Source of the DNA: Nitrospirota bacterium | Lineage (GTDB): Bacteria; Nitrospirota; Thermodesulfovibrionia; Thermodesulfovibrionales; JdFR-88 | Reading direction: 5' to 3' | DNA: 64,000 nucleotides | Assembly (NCBI GenBank): GCA_021789935.1 | Contig: JAJYIR010000004.1 | Location: 1-64,000, forward strand | Shown: positions 44,543 through 53,103 of the stretch, piece by piece | How the letters are laid out: the number at the start of each line of letters is the position of its first letter | Numbering within the stretch: the first letter of the stretch is position 1 | Position numbers and translations under genes: made by a program | The notes under the pieces: model-generated | Told to the model about the DNA's origin: nothing | The model's database searches: none | What the model saw: the letters and a program-made list of their open reading frames with translations, nothing else

Positions 44543-45681
44543 TACAATACCCCCCTCGCAGACAACCAGTACATTCTGTTATAGCCCAGCTTCATCCAGT
44601 GGAGCATCTTTGAAGGCGGGGTAGGCTTGGGCGGGTTCTTATAATTGAACCACACATAGGTGGCCTCATCGAAGCCCGTCTCGACGAAACAGACGACCTT
44701 GCCATCGTACTCCGTCATGGTTCCGCCTTCCTGTATCTCGGAGGCGATCCGCTCGGCCACGACATCGGATTCGAAGTGCGCCGTTGATCCGGCCTTGCTT
44801 ATCGGTATATCCGTCGTGTCGCCGACCACGTAGACATTGTTGTGGCCTTCGTTCCTCAGTGTCTGCTTGTTGGTGGCAACCCAACCGCCCTTGCCCATTC
44901 CGGAATCCTCGATGACCTGGGCTCCCTTGTGGGGGGGAACCGCGATGAGGAGGTCATAATTCAGATGAGTGCCCTCCATGGACTTGAGGATCTTCTTTTC
45001 AGGGTCCACCTCTTCCATGTTGAAGAGCACCTCATACTTTATGCCCTTCTTTTCAAACTGCGGCGCGGCCCAGTTGGCAACCGGCTCAAGGGCGTGCACC
45101 CTGTTGATGGGATAGGTGTAATAAATCTCAACCTTGTCCAGCATTCCTTTTTGCTTGAAGTAGTCATAGAGCATGAAGGTAATCTCCAGGGGGGCGACTG
45201 GGCACTTGTGCGGGACACCCACGGCGATGACCACCCTGCCTCCTTCAAAACCTTTAAGGGCCTCCCTGAGCTTCTGCGCACCCTGAAGATCATAGAACCA
45301 ATGGGCGCCCTCTTTCAGGCCCGGGATGGCCTCGGGGACTATCCGGGAGCCGGTGGCAACAATAAGATAATCGTACGGGAATTCCTTGCCGCTTTTGGTA
45401 ATGACGACGTTTTTTTCCCTCTCTATCTTTACCGCCGGGTCAATAAAGAGGTTTATGTGCGGATCGAGCAGGTCCTGTTGTTTCCTGATGATCTCTTCCG
45501 GGCGGACCTTGTCAAAAGCGATATACAGGAAGCCGGGCTGGTAGACATGCTCCGGCTTGTCCGTGATCATGTTGATGACAACCTGACCGTTCTCTATCTG
45601 GTGATGCAGATTCCTTGCCAGCAGATTACCGGTTATCGTCCCGCCGGCGCCACCCCCTACAATGACTATCCTCTTTGGCAT
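44542..45681 (-). CDS. Sulfide:quinone oxidoreductase-like flavoprotein
   Basis: A 379-residue FAD protein. The N-terminal Rossmann motif is VIVGGGAGGTITGNLLARNL; a second nucleotide block is YDYLIVATGSR, and NVYVVGDTTDIP contacts the flavin. Cys 160 (VPHKCPVAPLE) and Cys 331 (GKVVCFVETG) match the two redox Cys of sulfide:quinone oxidoreductases; the third Cys found in some SQR is absent. The C-terminal WMKLGYNRMYWL helix suits monotopic membrane binding. Enzymes of this type oxidise sulfide to persulfide or polysulfide and reduce quinone. tusA lies 25 bp upstream and DUF1641 downstream, suggesting sulfane sulfur is passed to TusA. Confidence 0.9.
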   Translation of the reverse strand: MPKRIVIVGGGAGGTITGNLLARNLHHQIENGQVVINMITDKPEHVYQPGFLYIAFDKVRPEEIIRKQQDLLDPHINLFIDPAVKIEREKNVVITKSGKEFPYDYLIVATGSRIVPEAIPGLKEGAHWFYDLQGAQKLREALKGFEGGRVVIAVGVPHKCPVAPLEITFMLYDYFKQKGMLDKVEIYYTYPINRVHALEPVANWAAPQFEKKGIKYEVLFNMEEVDPEKKILKSMEGTHLNYDLLIAVPPHKGAQVIEDSGMGKGGWVATNKQTLRNEGHNNVYVVGDTTDIPISKAGSTAHFESDVVAERIASEIQEGGTMTEYDGKVVCFVETGFDEATYVWFNYKNPPKPTPPSKMLHWMKLGYNRMYWLSARGVL

Positions 45682-45706
45682 TTTCCCACTTGTCCTTTCT
45701 TTGTTT

Positions 45707-45946
45707 TTATTTTATTTTTTTCGCAATGATGCTCCAGTAATCGCCTCTTTCCTCAACTTTCACCAACTCCTGCCCAACTTTCTGCAGCCAGGCCGGTGCG
45801 TCCACGCTGGTCCCCTTTTCCGAGGACAAAATCTCAACTACAGTCCCGATACTCTCCTGTTTCATCGCCTTGATAAGCTCCATAAGAGGGCCGGGGCACG
45901 CCGCTCCGCGCGCATCGACAGTCTTGTCAATTTTAATATCGGCCAT
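45707..45946 (-). CDS. TusA-family sulfur carrier protein
   Basis: A 79-residue TusA-like protein with the family CPxP motif in DARGAACPGPLMELIKAMK; Cys 17 is the persulfide carrier. Such proteins receive sulfur from sulfurtransferases and hand it to DsrE-type proteins or molybdenum-cofactor and tRNA-thiolation enzymes. I start at the ATG at 45946 behind AAAGGAGG; a Met seven codons upstream lies within the ribosome site. It heads the tusA-SQR-DUF1641 operon. Confidence 0.95.
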   Translation of the reverse strand: MADIKIDKTVDARGAACPGPLMELIKAMKQESIGTVVEILSSEKGTSVDAPAWLQKVGQELVKVEERGDYWSIIAKKIK

Positions 45947-46741
45947 TTTTACCTCCTTTCCCCCCAAATTTTATGTCTAGTTTATTTAAAAAGCGAAATT
46001 TTAGCAATAGTTTCTCTGGATGCCCGATCAGCCAGCCGGAATCGCTCTCAGGAAGACCGGAAACTTCTCTGCCCGTCCGCCAAAACGATCAGAGGACCTT
46101 GAATTGAAATCCGGGCAAAGGATATTCCGGAGAGGAACTGGAAAAACCCGCTCAAGGGCACTTGAAAGCAGCGCGGGGACGAAGGATTTATACCATAAGT
46201 CTTTTATTTATAACAATTAAATCCATTCGGCAATTAAGGACAAACCAGTCTTTTCAGGCAGTTAGGCATTATGCCGTCTTGCTGACCAATGACGGCGGAT
46301 CTTATTATTGTCCTTCCAGAAAGCACAGTGAGGGCGCTCAGGCCCATCCTGAAGCACTTTCATGAACGGCATTTCCCAATGAGCATCATACATGATAGCT
46401 ACAAGTTCAGACACAATGGCGATAGGCGACTGTATGGGCATCGGCCGTATGGCCATCCGTAAGTGAAAAATTAAGATGCAATAGTCAAAAAAACGGCATT
46501 ATCGATGCCCGGCACTTAAAAATTTGTTTCCAAATTCATGCGCCATATCCGGCATGGATTGACAACGCACCAGAGGGTGTTAGATTTTAATCAGGCATAA
46601 GAGTGAACAGTTCCGTTCCCGGACGCGGCATCCACAGCAACAAAATCTTCAAGCAAAAACAAAAACACGTAGACACCCTGTAAGCAAAAAAACTGAAAAC
46701 ATAAGCCTCCTGGCAATTCGCAAAGAAAAAAGGCCAGTCCG
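45947..46741. other. Long intergenic region before the hexahaem cytochrome gene
   Basis: About 790 bp with no firm gene. A 64-codon minus-strand frame (46262-46456) has a plausible composition (Trp, His and Met residues) but no ribosome site and no family match. The last 250 bp before the cytochrome are AT-rich. I looked for a c-di-GMP riboswitch, which often precedes cytochrome genes in metal reducers, and did not find the conserved core. Confidence 0.45.
45979..46007 (-). promoter_or_regulatory. Possible promoter of the tusA-SQR-DUF1641 operon
   Basis: On the minus strand TTGCTA and TAAACT are 17 bp apart, each matching four of six consensus bases. The -10 hexamer is the same as that proposed for hflX. 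The leader to the tusA ATG would be about 25 bases. Confidence 0.35.
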
Positions 46742-48037
46742 ATGAGAAAAAAAACCTTGGGACTCTTTTTCTTATTGACCGCACTTGCCCAGCCTTTCTT
46801 TGCGCGGGCCGCCTTTCACAACGGCGGGGTGGGGGAATGCAACGGCTGCCACACCGTTCACCGGGCGCCCTCAATCGCCAGCGGCACGGCAACCCAGAGC
46901 GGCCCGTATTTGCTCAGGGGGACAGACCAGGGCTCGACATGCCTGAACTGCCATGAGATGGTCAACCAGTCAGGCCCCTCGGCGCAGTACATTAGCACCC
47001 CTGAATCCAAGATGCCCGCAGGCGTTCCGCCACAACAGATGACCCCCGGCGGGGACTTCGGATGGCTCAAGAAATCCTACAGATGGATGTCCGGCACGGC
47101 CGTATACACAGACCCCGGGTATATGCACGGGCATAACATAGTGGCAGTCGATTACGGTTACACCGCCTACCCGGCCGGTTCCCAGGCCCCGGGCGGAACG
47201 TACCCTTCGGCAGACCTTACCTGCATTAGTTGCCATGACCCTCATGGAGAGTACAGAAGGACCTCGGGCGGCTCAATCGTCATAGGAGGGACGCGCCCTT
47301 GCGCCTCCGGTTCCTACGATACAAGCCCGGACCCAACCCAGGCCTGCCCTGTTGGTGATTACCGGCTTCTCGGGGGCATAGGATACCAGCCGGTCAGCGT
47401 GCCCGGCTATCCTTTCACTTCGGGTCCGCCCGCAGCCATTGCACCTTCCATCTATAACAGGTCGGAAGCCGTTACTCAAACCCGTGTAGCTTATGGCCAG
47501 GGGATGTCCGAATGGTGCGCGAACTGCCATCCGGCATTCCTTAATGCCCAGCCAAACACCCCTGGCGCCTACCGCCATCCGGCCGGAAACGGGGCAAAGC
47601 TGGGCTTGCTGGCCAGAAACTACAATTCATACGTGAAAACCGGGGACTTCTCCGGTACAAAAGCAACCTCATATCTTTCCCTCGTCCCCTTCGAAGAGGG
47701 CACGTCAGACTACACCACACTGAAATCCCACGCAAAAACTGACGATTCCTATCTTGCCGGGCCTGATGGAAACAGCAATGTAATGTGCCTGACCTGTCAC
47801 AGGGCACATGCCTCCGGCTGGGATTATATGCTCCGTTTCGATCCCGGAGGCCAGACCTTTATCACCGCGGATCCCGGCGGCCAATCCGTCTGGCCGGGAA
47901 TAGATGTGCCCGGAGACGCATCCCAGGCCATGGGCCGGACCTCGGCCGAGACCAGCAGAGCGTATTATGATATTCCCGCAAGCAGGTTTTCTCCGTGGCA
48001 GCGTTCCCTATGCAACAAATGCCACGCCCAGGATTGA
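46742..48037 (+). CDS. Secreted hexahaem c-type cytochrome
   Basis: A 431-residue exported protein. The signal peptide covers about 1-23 (RKKTLGLFFLLTALAQPFFARA). Six CxxCH haem sites are present: CNGCH (33-37), CLNCH (67-71), CISCH (161-165), CANCH (259-263), CLTCH (349-353) and CNKCH (424-428). The wide spacing with Gly/Pro/Ser-rich stretches between is typical of extracellular or periplasmic multihaem proteins of metal reducers and Nitrospirota, not of a defined small tetrahaem fold. No enzyme-specific domain was recognised, so electron transfer is the likely role. The gene is alone, after a long intergenic region. Confidence 0.92.
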   Translation: MRKKTLGLFFLLTALAQPFFARAAFHNGGVGECNGCHTVHRAPSIASGTATQSGPYLLRGTDQGSTCLNCHEMVNQSGPSAQYISTPESKMPAGVPPQQMTPGGDFGWLKKSYRWMSGTAVYTDPGYMHGHNIVAVDYGYTAYPAGSQAPGGTYPSADLTCISCHDPHGEYRRTSGGSIVIGGTRPCASGSYDTSPDPTQACPVGDYRLLGGIGYQPVSVPGYPFTSGPPAAIAPSIYNRSEAVTQTRVAYGQGMSEWCANCHPAFLNAQPNTPGAYRHPAGNGAKLGLLARNYNSYVKTGDFSGTKATSYLSLVPFEEGTSDYTTLKSHAKTDDSYLAGPDGNSNVMCLTCHRAHASGWDYMLRFDPGGQTFITADPGGQSVWPGIDVPGDASQAMGRTSAETSRAYYDIPASRFSPWQRSLCNKCHAQD

Positions 48038-48168
48038 ATTTTTCGTGCGAATGTACCACGGGGCATTGTCAGCTTTACTGCCAGTGAGGAAGGAAAAATT
48101 TTCTTTCCGGGGCTTATGTTTAAATTTTTGCCCGGGGATGACGAATTCCGGACCTTTTCAGCGTTTTG

Positions 48169-48900
48169 CTAAAGAAGAAAGGCCTTCAAACGGGAAAAAT
48201 CGATGTTCTTCCGCGCCGCGTTCCCTACCGCGCCGGCCGACAGATCATCCAGGTACGGGAACTCCCCTATAACGGGAACAGGTGAAAGTTCTTTAATTGC
48301 CCCGGGATTTGTCATTTCCGCCAGGCCCTCTGCGGGGCTTTGATGGTTGATGATCACCCCGGCCACCTTCGCCCCCGCATCAAGGGCGCACCTGACCGTC
48401 AAAAGCGTATGGTTTATCGTCCCTAAAGAGAGGCCCGCCACAATAACAAGCGGCAGGCCCAGCTCCAATGCCAGGTCCAGTACGTAATATCCTCCCCCGA
48501 CCGCAGGAAAATAATCGCGCGTTATCGGGACGAGCAGCCCCCCTACCCCTTCCACCACTACAGCTTCATACCGGCCACCCAGCCTTGCAAACTGGTCTTT
48601 TATCTTTTTCACGTCTATCCGTGCCCCCTCGATTTCAGCAGCCGCCATCGGGGCAAGAGGGGCCTCAAAGCTATATGGGACCACCTCATTTACGGCCTCT
48701 TGCATCTCCGCCATTTCTTTTAAAAAAATTCCGTCCGCGGGGACCAAAGCCCCATCCCCACTTCTCAGGCATCCGGACTCCAGCGGCTTCATGGCCGCCG
48801 TCTTGAAACCCTTGTCCTTCAAAAGCCGGATGAGCGCTCCGGTCACGACCGTCTTTCCTACGCCCGTACCGGTCGCCGTGATGAAAAAACCTTTTGCCAT
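48169..48900 (-). CDS. bioD: Dethiobiotin synthetase
   Basis: BioD closes the ureido ring of biotin using CO2 and ATP. The P-loop is TATGTGVGKTVV at the N-terminus; MKPLESG and VEGVGGLLVPI are the diaminopelargonate-binding and catalytic blocks. From the ATG at 48900 the protein has 243 residues; an ATG 33 bp upstream is less consistent with the family. It follows the FabG-like gene closely, and no other bio gene is in the window. Its product is needed by AccB. Confidence 0.95.
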   Translation of the reverse strand: MAKGFFITATGTGVGKTVVTGALIRLLKDKGFKTAAMKPLESGCLRSGDGALVPADGIFLKEMAEMQEAVNEVVPYSFEAPLAPMAAAEIEGARIDVKKIKDQFARLGGRYEAVVVEGVGGLLVPITRDYFPAVGGGYYVLDLALELGLPLVIVAGLSLGTINHTLLTVRCALDAGAKVAGVIINHQSPAEGLAEMTNPGAIKELSPVPVIGEFPYLDDLSAGAVGNAARKNIDFSRLKAFLL

Positions 48901-48933
48901 TTTTTCCCCCCGCGGGAATCCAATGCTATCCAT

Positions 48934-49656
48934 TCAAAACACCCTGCTTTCGATCGGATAGACCTGGCCGGTCACGCATTTCATTCCGGCCAGCTCCACT
49001 ATGAAAAAGGCCGCTTCTTCTATATCCGACAGCGTGCCCAAAAAACTGTCTTCCCGGGCCTTTTTCATTGCCGCCTCCGCGCTTGCTCCCATGCGTGTGG
49101 GCATAAAGCCCGGCAGGACGGCGTTGACACTGATATTGTACCGGCCAAGCTCCGCGGCCGCGCTTACGGTAAGCCCAGCAAGGGCGGCCTTGGAGGCGCT
49201 GTACGCGGCTTGCCCCTTCTTCCCCTTCATCCCTGAATAAGAAGATATGTTTATTATGTGCCCGCTTCCGGCCTCAATCATAAGGGGGGCAAATGCCTTT
49301 ATCGTATTGAAAGCGCCGGTCAGGTTCGTCCTGATGACCTCGTCCCATAAGGAGGCCTGCAGTTTTACAAGAAGGGTGTCCCTTGTTATTCCGGCACAGT
49401 TGATAAGCGCGTCAAGCCCCCCCCATCTGCTTCTAACGGTCCGGGCCATCTCCTCCACTTGCCCCTGGTCTCCCACGTCCGCCTGAAGGCAGATGGCCCC
49501 GCCGCCTATCTCCTTCAGGAGCCTTTCCGCCCCCTCTTTGTCCCTGTGGAAATTTATGGCGACACTATACCCTTTTTCGGCCAGCCTGGCTGCAAGCCTG
49601 CTTCCAAGTCCGCCCGTGCCTCCCGTGATAAGGGCCGTCCTTCCGGTTCCGCTCAT
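48934..49656 (-). CDS. Short-chain dehydrogenase, FabG-like
   Basis: A 240-residue classical SDR. The NAD(P) motif is TGGTGGLGSRLA, NAG appears as INCAGITRD, and the catalytic Ser-Tyr-Lys is ISSYSG with YSASKAA. It resembles 3-oxoacyl-ACP reductase. Placement just before bioD suggests it may serve pimeloyl-ACP reduction for biotin, but a general fatty-acid or other role cannot be excluded. The start at 49656 is chosen because upstream codons are hydrophobic and unlike the family. A TATATT element lies only 5 bp before this ATG. Confidence 0.88.
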   Translation of the reverse strand: MSGTGRTALITGGTGGLGSRLAARLAEKGYSVAINFHRDKEGAERLLKEIGGGAICLQADVGDQGQVEEMARTVRSRWGGLDALINCAGITRDTLLVKLQASLWDEVIRTNLTGAFNTIKAFAPLMIEAGSGHIINISSYSGMKGKKGQAAYSASKAALAGLTVSAAAELGRYNISVNAVLPGFMPTRMGASAEAAMKKAREDSFLGTLSDIEEAAFFIVELAGMKCVTGQVYPIESRVF

Positions 49657-49739
49657 GCTGGAATATATCAGATGCAAAAAACATTTTAAAAGCAAAAATC
49701 AAAAAACTCATTTGAATAGTTGCCGGAATATCGGTTATC

Positions 49740-50630
49740 ATGAAAACCTGCGATATGAAAGCGGTGGAAAAAACAGAGATAGAGGGCGCGCCCAAGCCAA
49801 GGCGCGGAAAGGTTAGGGACGTTTACGACCTTGGCGACAGGCTGCTCATTGTGGCCACGGACAGAGTAAGTGCCTTTGACGTTATACTGCCGGACGCCAT
49901 ACCCGAAAAAGGCAAGATACTTACAGCCATATCGCTTTTCTGGTTCCGTCAGACGGAAGACATAATCGAAAACCACGTAATCTCGGCGAAAGTTACTGAT
50001 TTCCCTGCGCCCTTTAACAGCCACCCGGAGCTTCTCGAAGGCAGGAGCATATTGGCAAAAAAGACCACTGTACTGCCGGTTGAATGCATAGTGCGGGGAT
50101 ATCTATCAGGCACCGGCTGGAAGTCTTATAAGCAGACAGGCTCAGTCTGCGGCATAAAGCTCCCTTCAGGGCTTAAGGAATCCTCCAGGCTCCCGGAGCC
50201 TGTCTTCACCCCAAGCACAAAGGCAGATGAAGGACACGACGTAAACATCTCGTTTGAGGAATGCCAGAGAACGGCAGGGACCAGGGAGGCCGGATTGCTG
50301 AAGGACTACTCCCTTAAAATATATGAACGCGCCCGCTCCATAGCCGCAAAAAAAGGCATCATCATAGCTGACACCAAGATGGAATTCGGGCTCCTGGACG
50401 GCAGAATTATTCTTATAGATGAGCTCCTTACGCCAGACTCCTCCCGGTTCTGGTCCGCCCAGGGCTATCGCGAGGGTGCGGGGCAAGACAGCTTTGACAA
50501 ACAGATAATAAGAGATGCCCTTTCGGCTATGGACTGGGACATGACGCCCCCGGCCCCCAGACTATCCGAAGAGGTGCTCCTCAAGGCCACTGCAAGGTAC
50601 CGGGAAATACTTAAGACCCTCACCGCCTGA
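49740..50630 (+). CDS. purC: SAICAR synthetase
   Basis: PurC ligates aspartate to CAIR in purine synthesis. The 296 residues match the longer bacterial/yeast-like form, with RGKVRDVYDLGDRLLIVATDRVSAFD, VECIVRGYLSGTGWKSY, and DEGHDVNISFEE. The C-terminal block IADTKMEFGLLDGRIILIDELLTPDSSRFW is diagnostic. The start may be 49740 or the Met five codons later. Its stop overlaps the ABC ATPase start (TGATG). Confidence 0.98.
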   Translation: MKTCDMKAVEKTEIEGAPKPRRGKVRDVYDLGDRLLIVATDRVSAFDVILPDAIPEKGKILTAISLFWFRQTEDIIENHVISAKVTDFPAPFNSHPELLEGRSILAKKTTVLPVECIVRGYLSGTGWKSYKQTGSVCGIKLPSGLKESSRLPEPVFTPSTKADEGHDVNISFEECQRTAGTREAGLLKDYSLKIYERARSIAAKKGIIIADTKMEFGLLDGRIILIDELLTPDSSRFWSAQGYREGAGQDSFDKQIIRDALSAMDWDMTPPAPRLSEEVLLKATARYREILKTLTA

Positions 50631-51610
50631 TGCCCCCGGTAATCAGCGTAGAGGGACTCACCAGGAAATTCGGACAGCTTACCGCGGTCGACAATATATC
50701 CTTTCAGGTCGAGGAAAAGACCATATTCGGTTTCCTTGGTCCAAACGGCGCGGGCAAGACCACGACCATAAGCATTCTCTGCACGCTCCTTAACCCGACT
50801 TCCGGCAAGGCGATGGTAAATGGTCACGATTGCAAAAAGGACCCCCGGCTTGTAAGAAGCTCCATTGGCGTAGTGTTCCAGGACAGCACCCTGGACAAGG
50901 ACCTAACCGCTTACGAAAACCTCGTGTTTCATGCCTACATATACGGCGTTCATAAAAAGGAGATCAAAAACAGGGTGGAAGACGCCCTGCGCTTCATGGG
51001 CCTTTTTGAAAGAAAGCACGACCTGGTAAAAAAGTTCTCGGGAGGGATGAAAAGAAGATTGGAAGTGGCCAGGGGCCTCATCCACAGGCCCAAAGTGCTT
51101 TTTATGGATGAGCCCACCCTGGGACTGGATCCGCAAAGCCGCTCCCATCTTTGGGAGGCCATTTCGGAGCTGCCGAAAGAGCATGGCGTAACCGTGTTCA
51201 TGACCACCCATTACATGGATGAGGCGGAAGTATGCGACGGCCTTGCGATAATAGACGGAGGCAGGATCATCGCCCGGGGCAGCCCGGAGGACCTCAAAAG
51301 GTCCCTTGGCGGAGACGTCATTTTCCTCAAAACGAAAGACAACAGGGCGGCGGGGCTTAAAATAAAGGAGATACTGGGCATTGTTCCGGAAGAAAACGAA
51401 GACGAACTTTTCCTTACAAGCGGACGGGCCGAGGAGCAGATACCGGCCATCATAAAGGCATTGCCGGACATGGTCCTTTCCGTGAGGTTCCAGCGGCCCA
51501 CACTGAATGACGTTTTCCTCAAGTTCACGGGCAGGGAGATCAGGCGGCAGGACGTCACGGGGCAGGATTCCCTGAAGGAAGACCTGCGGGCTTATGTGAG
51601 GAGACATTGA
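50630..51610 (+). CDS. ABC transporter ATP-binding protein, DrrA/ABC-2 type
   Basis: A 326-residue ATPase. Walker A is GPNGAGKTTT, the signature is FSGGMKRRLEVARGL, Walker B is KVLFMDEPTLGLDP, and a C-terminal DUF4162-like tail follows. It drives the ABC-2 permease encoded next, with which it overlaps by 4 bp. This class exports drugs, lipids or polysaccharides; the substrate cannot be told. The linkage to purC by overlapping codons is unusual functionally but fixed here by the layout. Confidence 0.95.
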   Translation: MPPVISVEGLTRKFGQLTAVDNISFQVEEKTIFGFLGPNGAGKTTTISILCTLLNPTSGKAMVNGHDCKKDPRLVRSSIGVVFQDSTLDKDLTAYENLVFHAYIYGVHKKEIKNRVEDALRFMGLFERKHDLVKKFSGGMKRRLEVARGLIHRPKVLFMDEPTLGLDPQSRSHLWEAISELPKEHGVTVFMTTHYMDEAEVCDGLAIIDGGRIIARGSPEDLKRSLGGDVIFLKTKDNRAAGLKIKEILGIVPEENEDELFLTSGRAEEQIPAIIKALPDMVLSVRFQRPTLNDVFLKFTGREIRRQDVTGQDSLKEDLRAYVRRH

Positions 51611-52374
51611 CCGACCTGAACGCCATATACGTAATAGTCATGAGGGAACTCAAGAAGTTCGTCAGGGAGAAAAGCCGCCTCGTCTCTTCCATCGCCAGGC
51701 CCCTCATATGGCTGTTCCTTGTGGGGGCCGGCATGAGCAGGCTTGTGAGCCCTCGGGCGGGGATGCCATATACCCGGTTCATCTTCCCGGGGATACTCGG
51801 AATGACCATTCTTTTCAGCTCCATATTTTCCTCTATATCGATAATCTGGGACAAGGAGTTCGGTTTTTTAAAGGAGATACTCGTGGCCCCAGTGCGGAGG
51901 TCCTCCATAGTTATAGGCAAATCCTTAAGCGGAACGGCGGTGTCTTCCATACAGGTTTTTATCGTGCTCATGGTGTTTCCCGTGATAGGCGAAAAGCTTT
52001 CTTTCTTCCAGGTTCTGGCCACCCTTCTGATAGGGATGCTGGTGGCGTTTTCCATAGCTTCCTTTGGAATAGTAATCGCCACTTTTTATGAAAATTACGA
52101 AAGTTTCAGCGTGATAATGAACTTCATCATTATGCCCATGTTTTTTCTGTCCGGGGCGATGTACCCTATCAAGCTCCTGCCCTCCGCGTTAAGGTGGGCC
52201 TCCAGGCTGAACCCGCTTACCTACGGAGTGGACGCCATTAAAAATATCATGTTCCGGGCACAGGCGGGCCCGATGGGCCCGGATTTCAGTTTCACCGCAG
52301 ACATACTCGTGATTGTGCTCAGCTCCGTGGCCTTTGTTATTCTGGCTTCGGTCTTCTTTGAAAGGAAGCAATAG
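51607..52374 (+). CDS. ABC-2 type transporter permease
   Basis: A 255-residue inner-membrane protein with about six helices and the ABC-2 signature region FIIMPMFFLSGAMYPIKLLP followed by NPLTYGVDAIKN. It starts at a TTG (51607) that overlaps the ATPase stop as TTGA. It pairs with the preceding ATPase as an exporter of unknown substrate. Length and topology are normal for DrrB-type permeases. Confidence 0.94.
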   Translation: MTDLNAIYVIVMRELKKFVREKSRLVSSIARPLIWLFLVGAGMSRLVSPRAGMPYTRFIFPGILGMTILFSSIFSSISIIWDKEFGFLKEILVAPVRRSSIVIGKSLSGTAVSSIQVFIVLMVFPVIGEKLSFFQVLATLLIGMLVAFSIASFGIVIATFYENYESFSVIMNFIIMPMFFLSGAMYPIKLLPSALRWASRLNPLTYGVDAIKNIMFRAQAGPMGPDFSFTADILVIVLSSVAFVILASVFFERKQ

Positions 52375-52380
52375 GTATTT

Positions 52381-53022
52381 ATGATAGGCCGTTTCATAGA
52401 CATGTTTCTCCATCTGGATGTGAGCCTGGGGGCGGCGATCCACCACTACGGCCACTGGGTCTACCTGCTTCTTTTTTTGATAATCTTTTGCGAGACCGGA
52501 CTTGTTGTCACGCCCTTCCTGCCCGGCGATTCCCTGCTGTTTGCCGCCGGCATGTTTGCCGCCTCGGCCGCGCTGGATATGAAAATCCTGTTTCCGCTTT
52601 TGTGCGTCTCAGCCGTTGCAGGCAACATGCTTAATTACCAGATAGGATATTTTGCCGGGCCAAGGGTCTTTCATTCCGGGAAGATCCGCCTCCTGAACAG
52701 GAAACATCTTGAGGAGACCCATCGTTTTTATGAGAAATACGGGCCCATGACCATTGTAATATCAAGATTTTTGCCCATAATACGCACATTTGCGCCTTTT
52801 CTGGCAGGCGTGGGCAGGATGGGTTTTGTCCGTTTTCTTATTTACAACGCGGCGGGCAGCCTGGCTTGGGTGTCCCTGTTCATTTTTGCCGGTTATTTTT
52901 TCGGCAATGTCCACTTCGTGAAGAAGAATTTTTCCGCGGTAATAATGGCCATAATAGTTATATCCCTGCTTCCTTCGATAATAGCGTTTCTGCGCAGGAA
53001 AAAAAAATCTGATCCCGCCTGA
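52381..53022 (+). CDS. DedA-family membrane protein
   Basis: A 213-residue polytopic protein with the DedA/VTT domain: CETGLVVTPFLPGDSLLFAAG, the amphipathic FAGPR region, and RFLPIIRTFAPFLAGVGRMGFVRF, which carries the functional Arg residues. DedA proteins act as phospholipid (undecaprenyl phosphate or PE) flippases linked to proton motive force. It follows the ABC permease by 6 bp. A Lys-rich C-terminal tail ends the protein. Confidence 0.94.
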   Translation: MIGRFIDMFLHLDVSLGAAIHHYGHWVYLLLFLIIFCETGLVVTPFLPGDSLLFAAGMFAASAALDMKILFPLLCVSAVAGNMLNYQIGYFAGPRVFHSGKIRLLNRKHLEETHRFYEKYGPMTIVISRFLPIIRTFAPFLAGVGRMGFVRFLIYNAAGSLAWVSLFIFAGYFFGNVHFVKKNFSAVIMAIIVISLLPSIIAFLRRKKKSDPA

Positions 53023-53068
53023 AATAAAAGGGCCCCTGACAACTTAAAGACGCCGCCCGGTCCCACGG

Positions 53069-53096
53069 TTTACAAACCCGGATTTTCTGATAAAGT
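53069..53096 (+). promoter_or_regulatory. Promoter giving a leaderless radical SAM mRNA
   Basis: TTTACA (53069-53074) and TAAAGT (53091-53096) are 16 bp apart, with a TG one base before the -10. The box ends 7 bases before the ATG at 53104, so transcription would start on the initiation codon. No ribosome site is present. Confidence 0.5.
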
Positions 53097-53103
53097 TTTT
53101 CGT

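Noticed and set aside
46262-46456. 64-codon minus-strand frame before the cytochrome gene
   Set aside because: No ribosome site or family match; kept only as a remark in the intergenic entry.
46400-46741. c-di-GMP (GEMM) riboswitch ahead of the hexahaem cytochrome
   Set aside because: The conserved core of the aptamer is absent.
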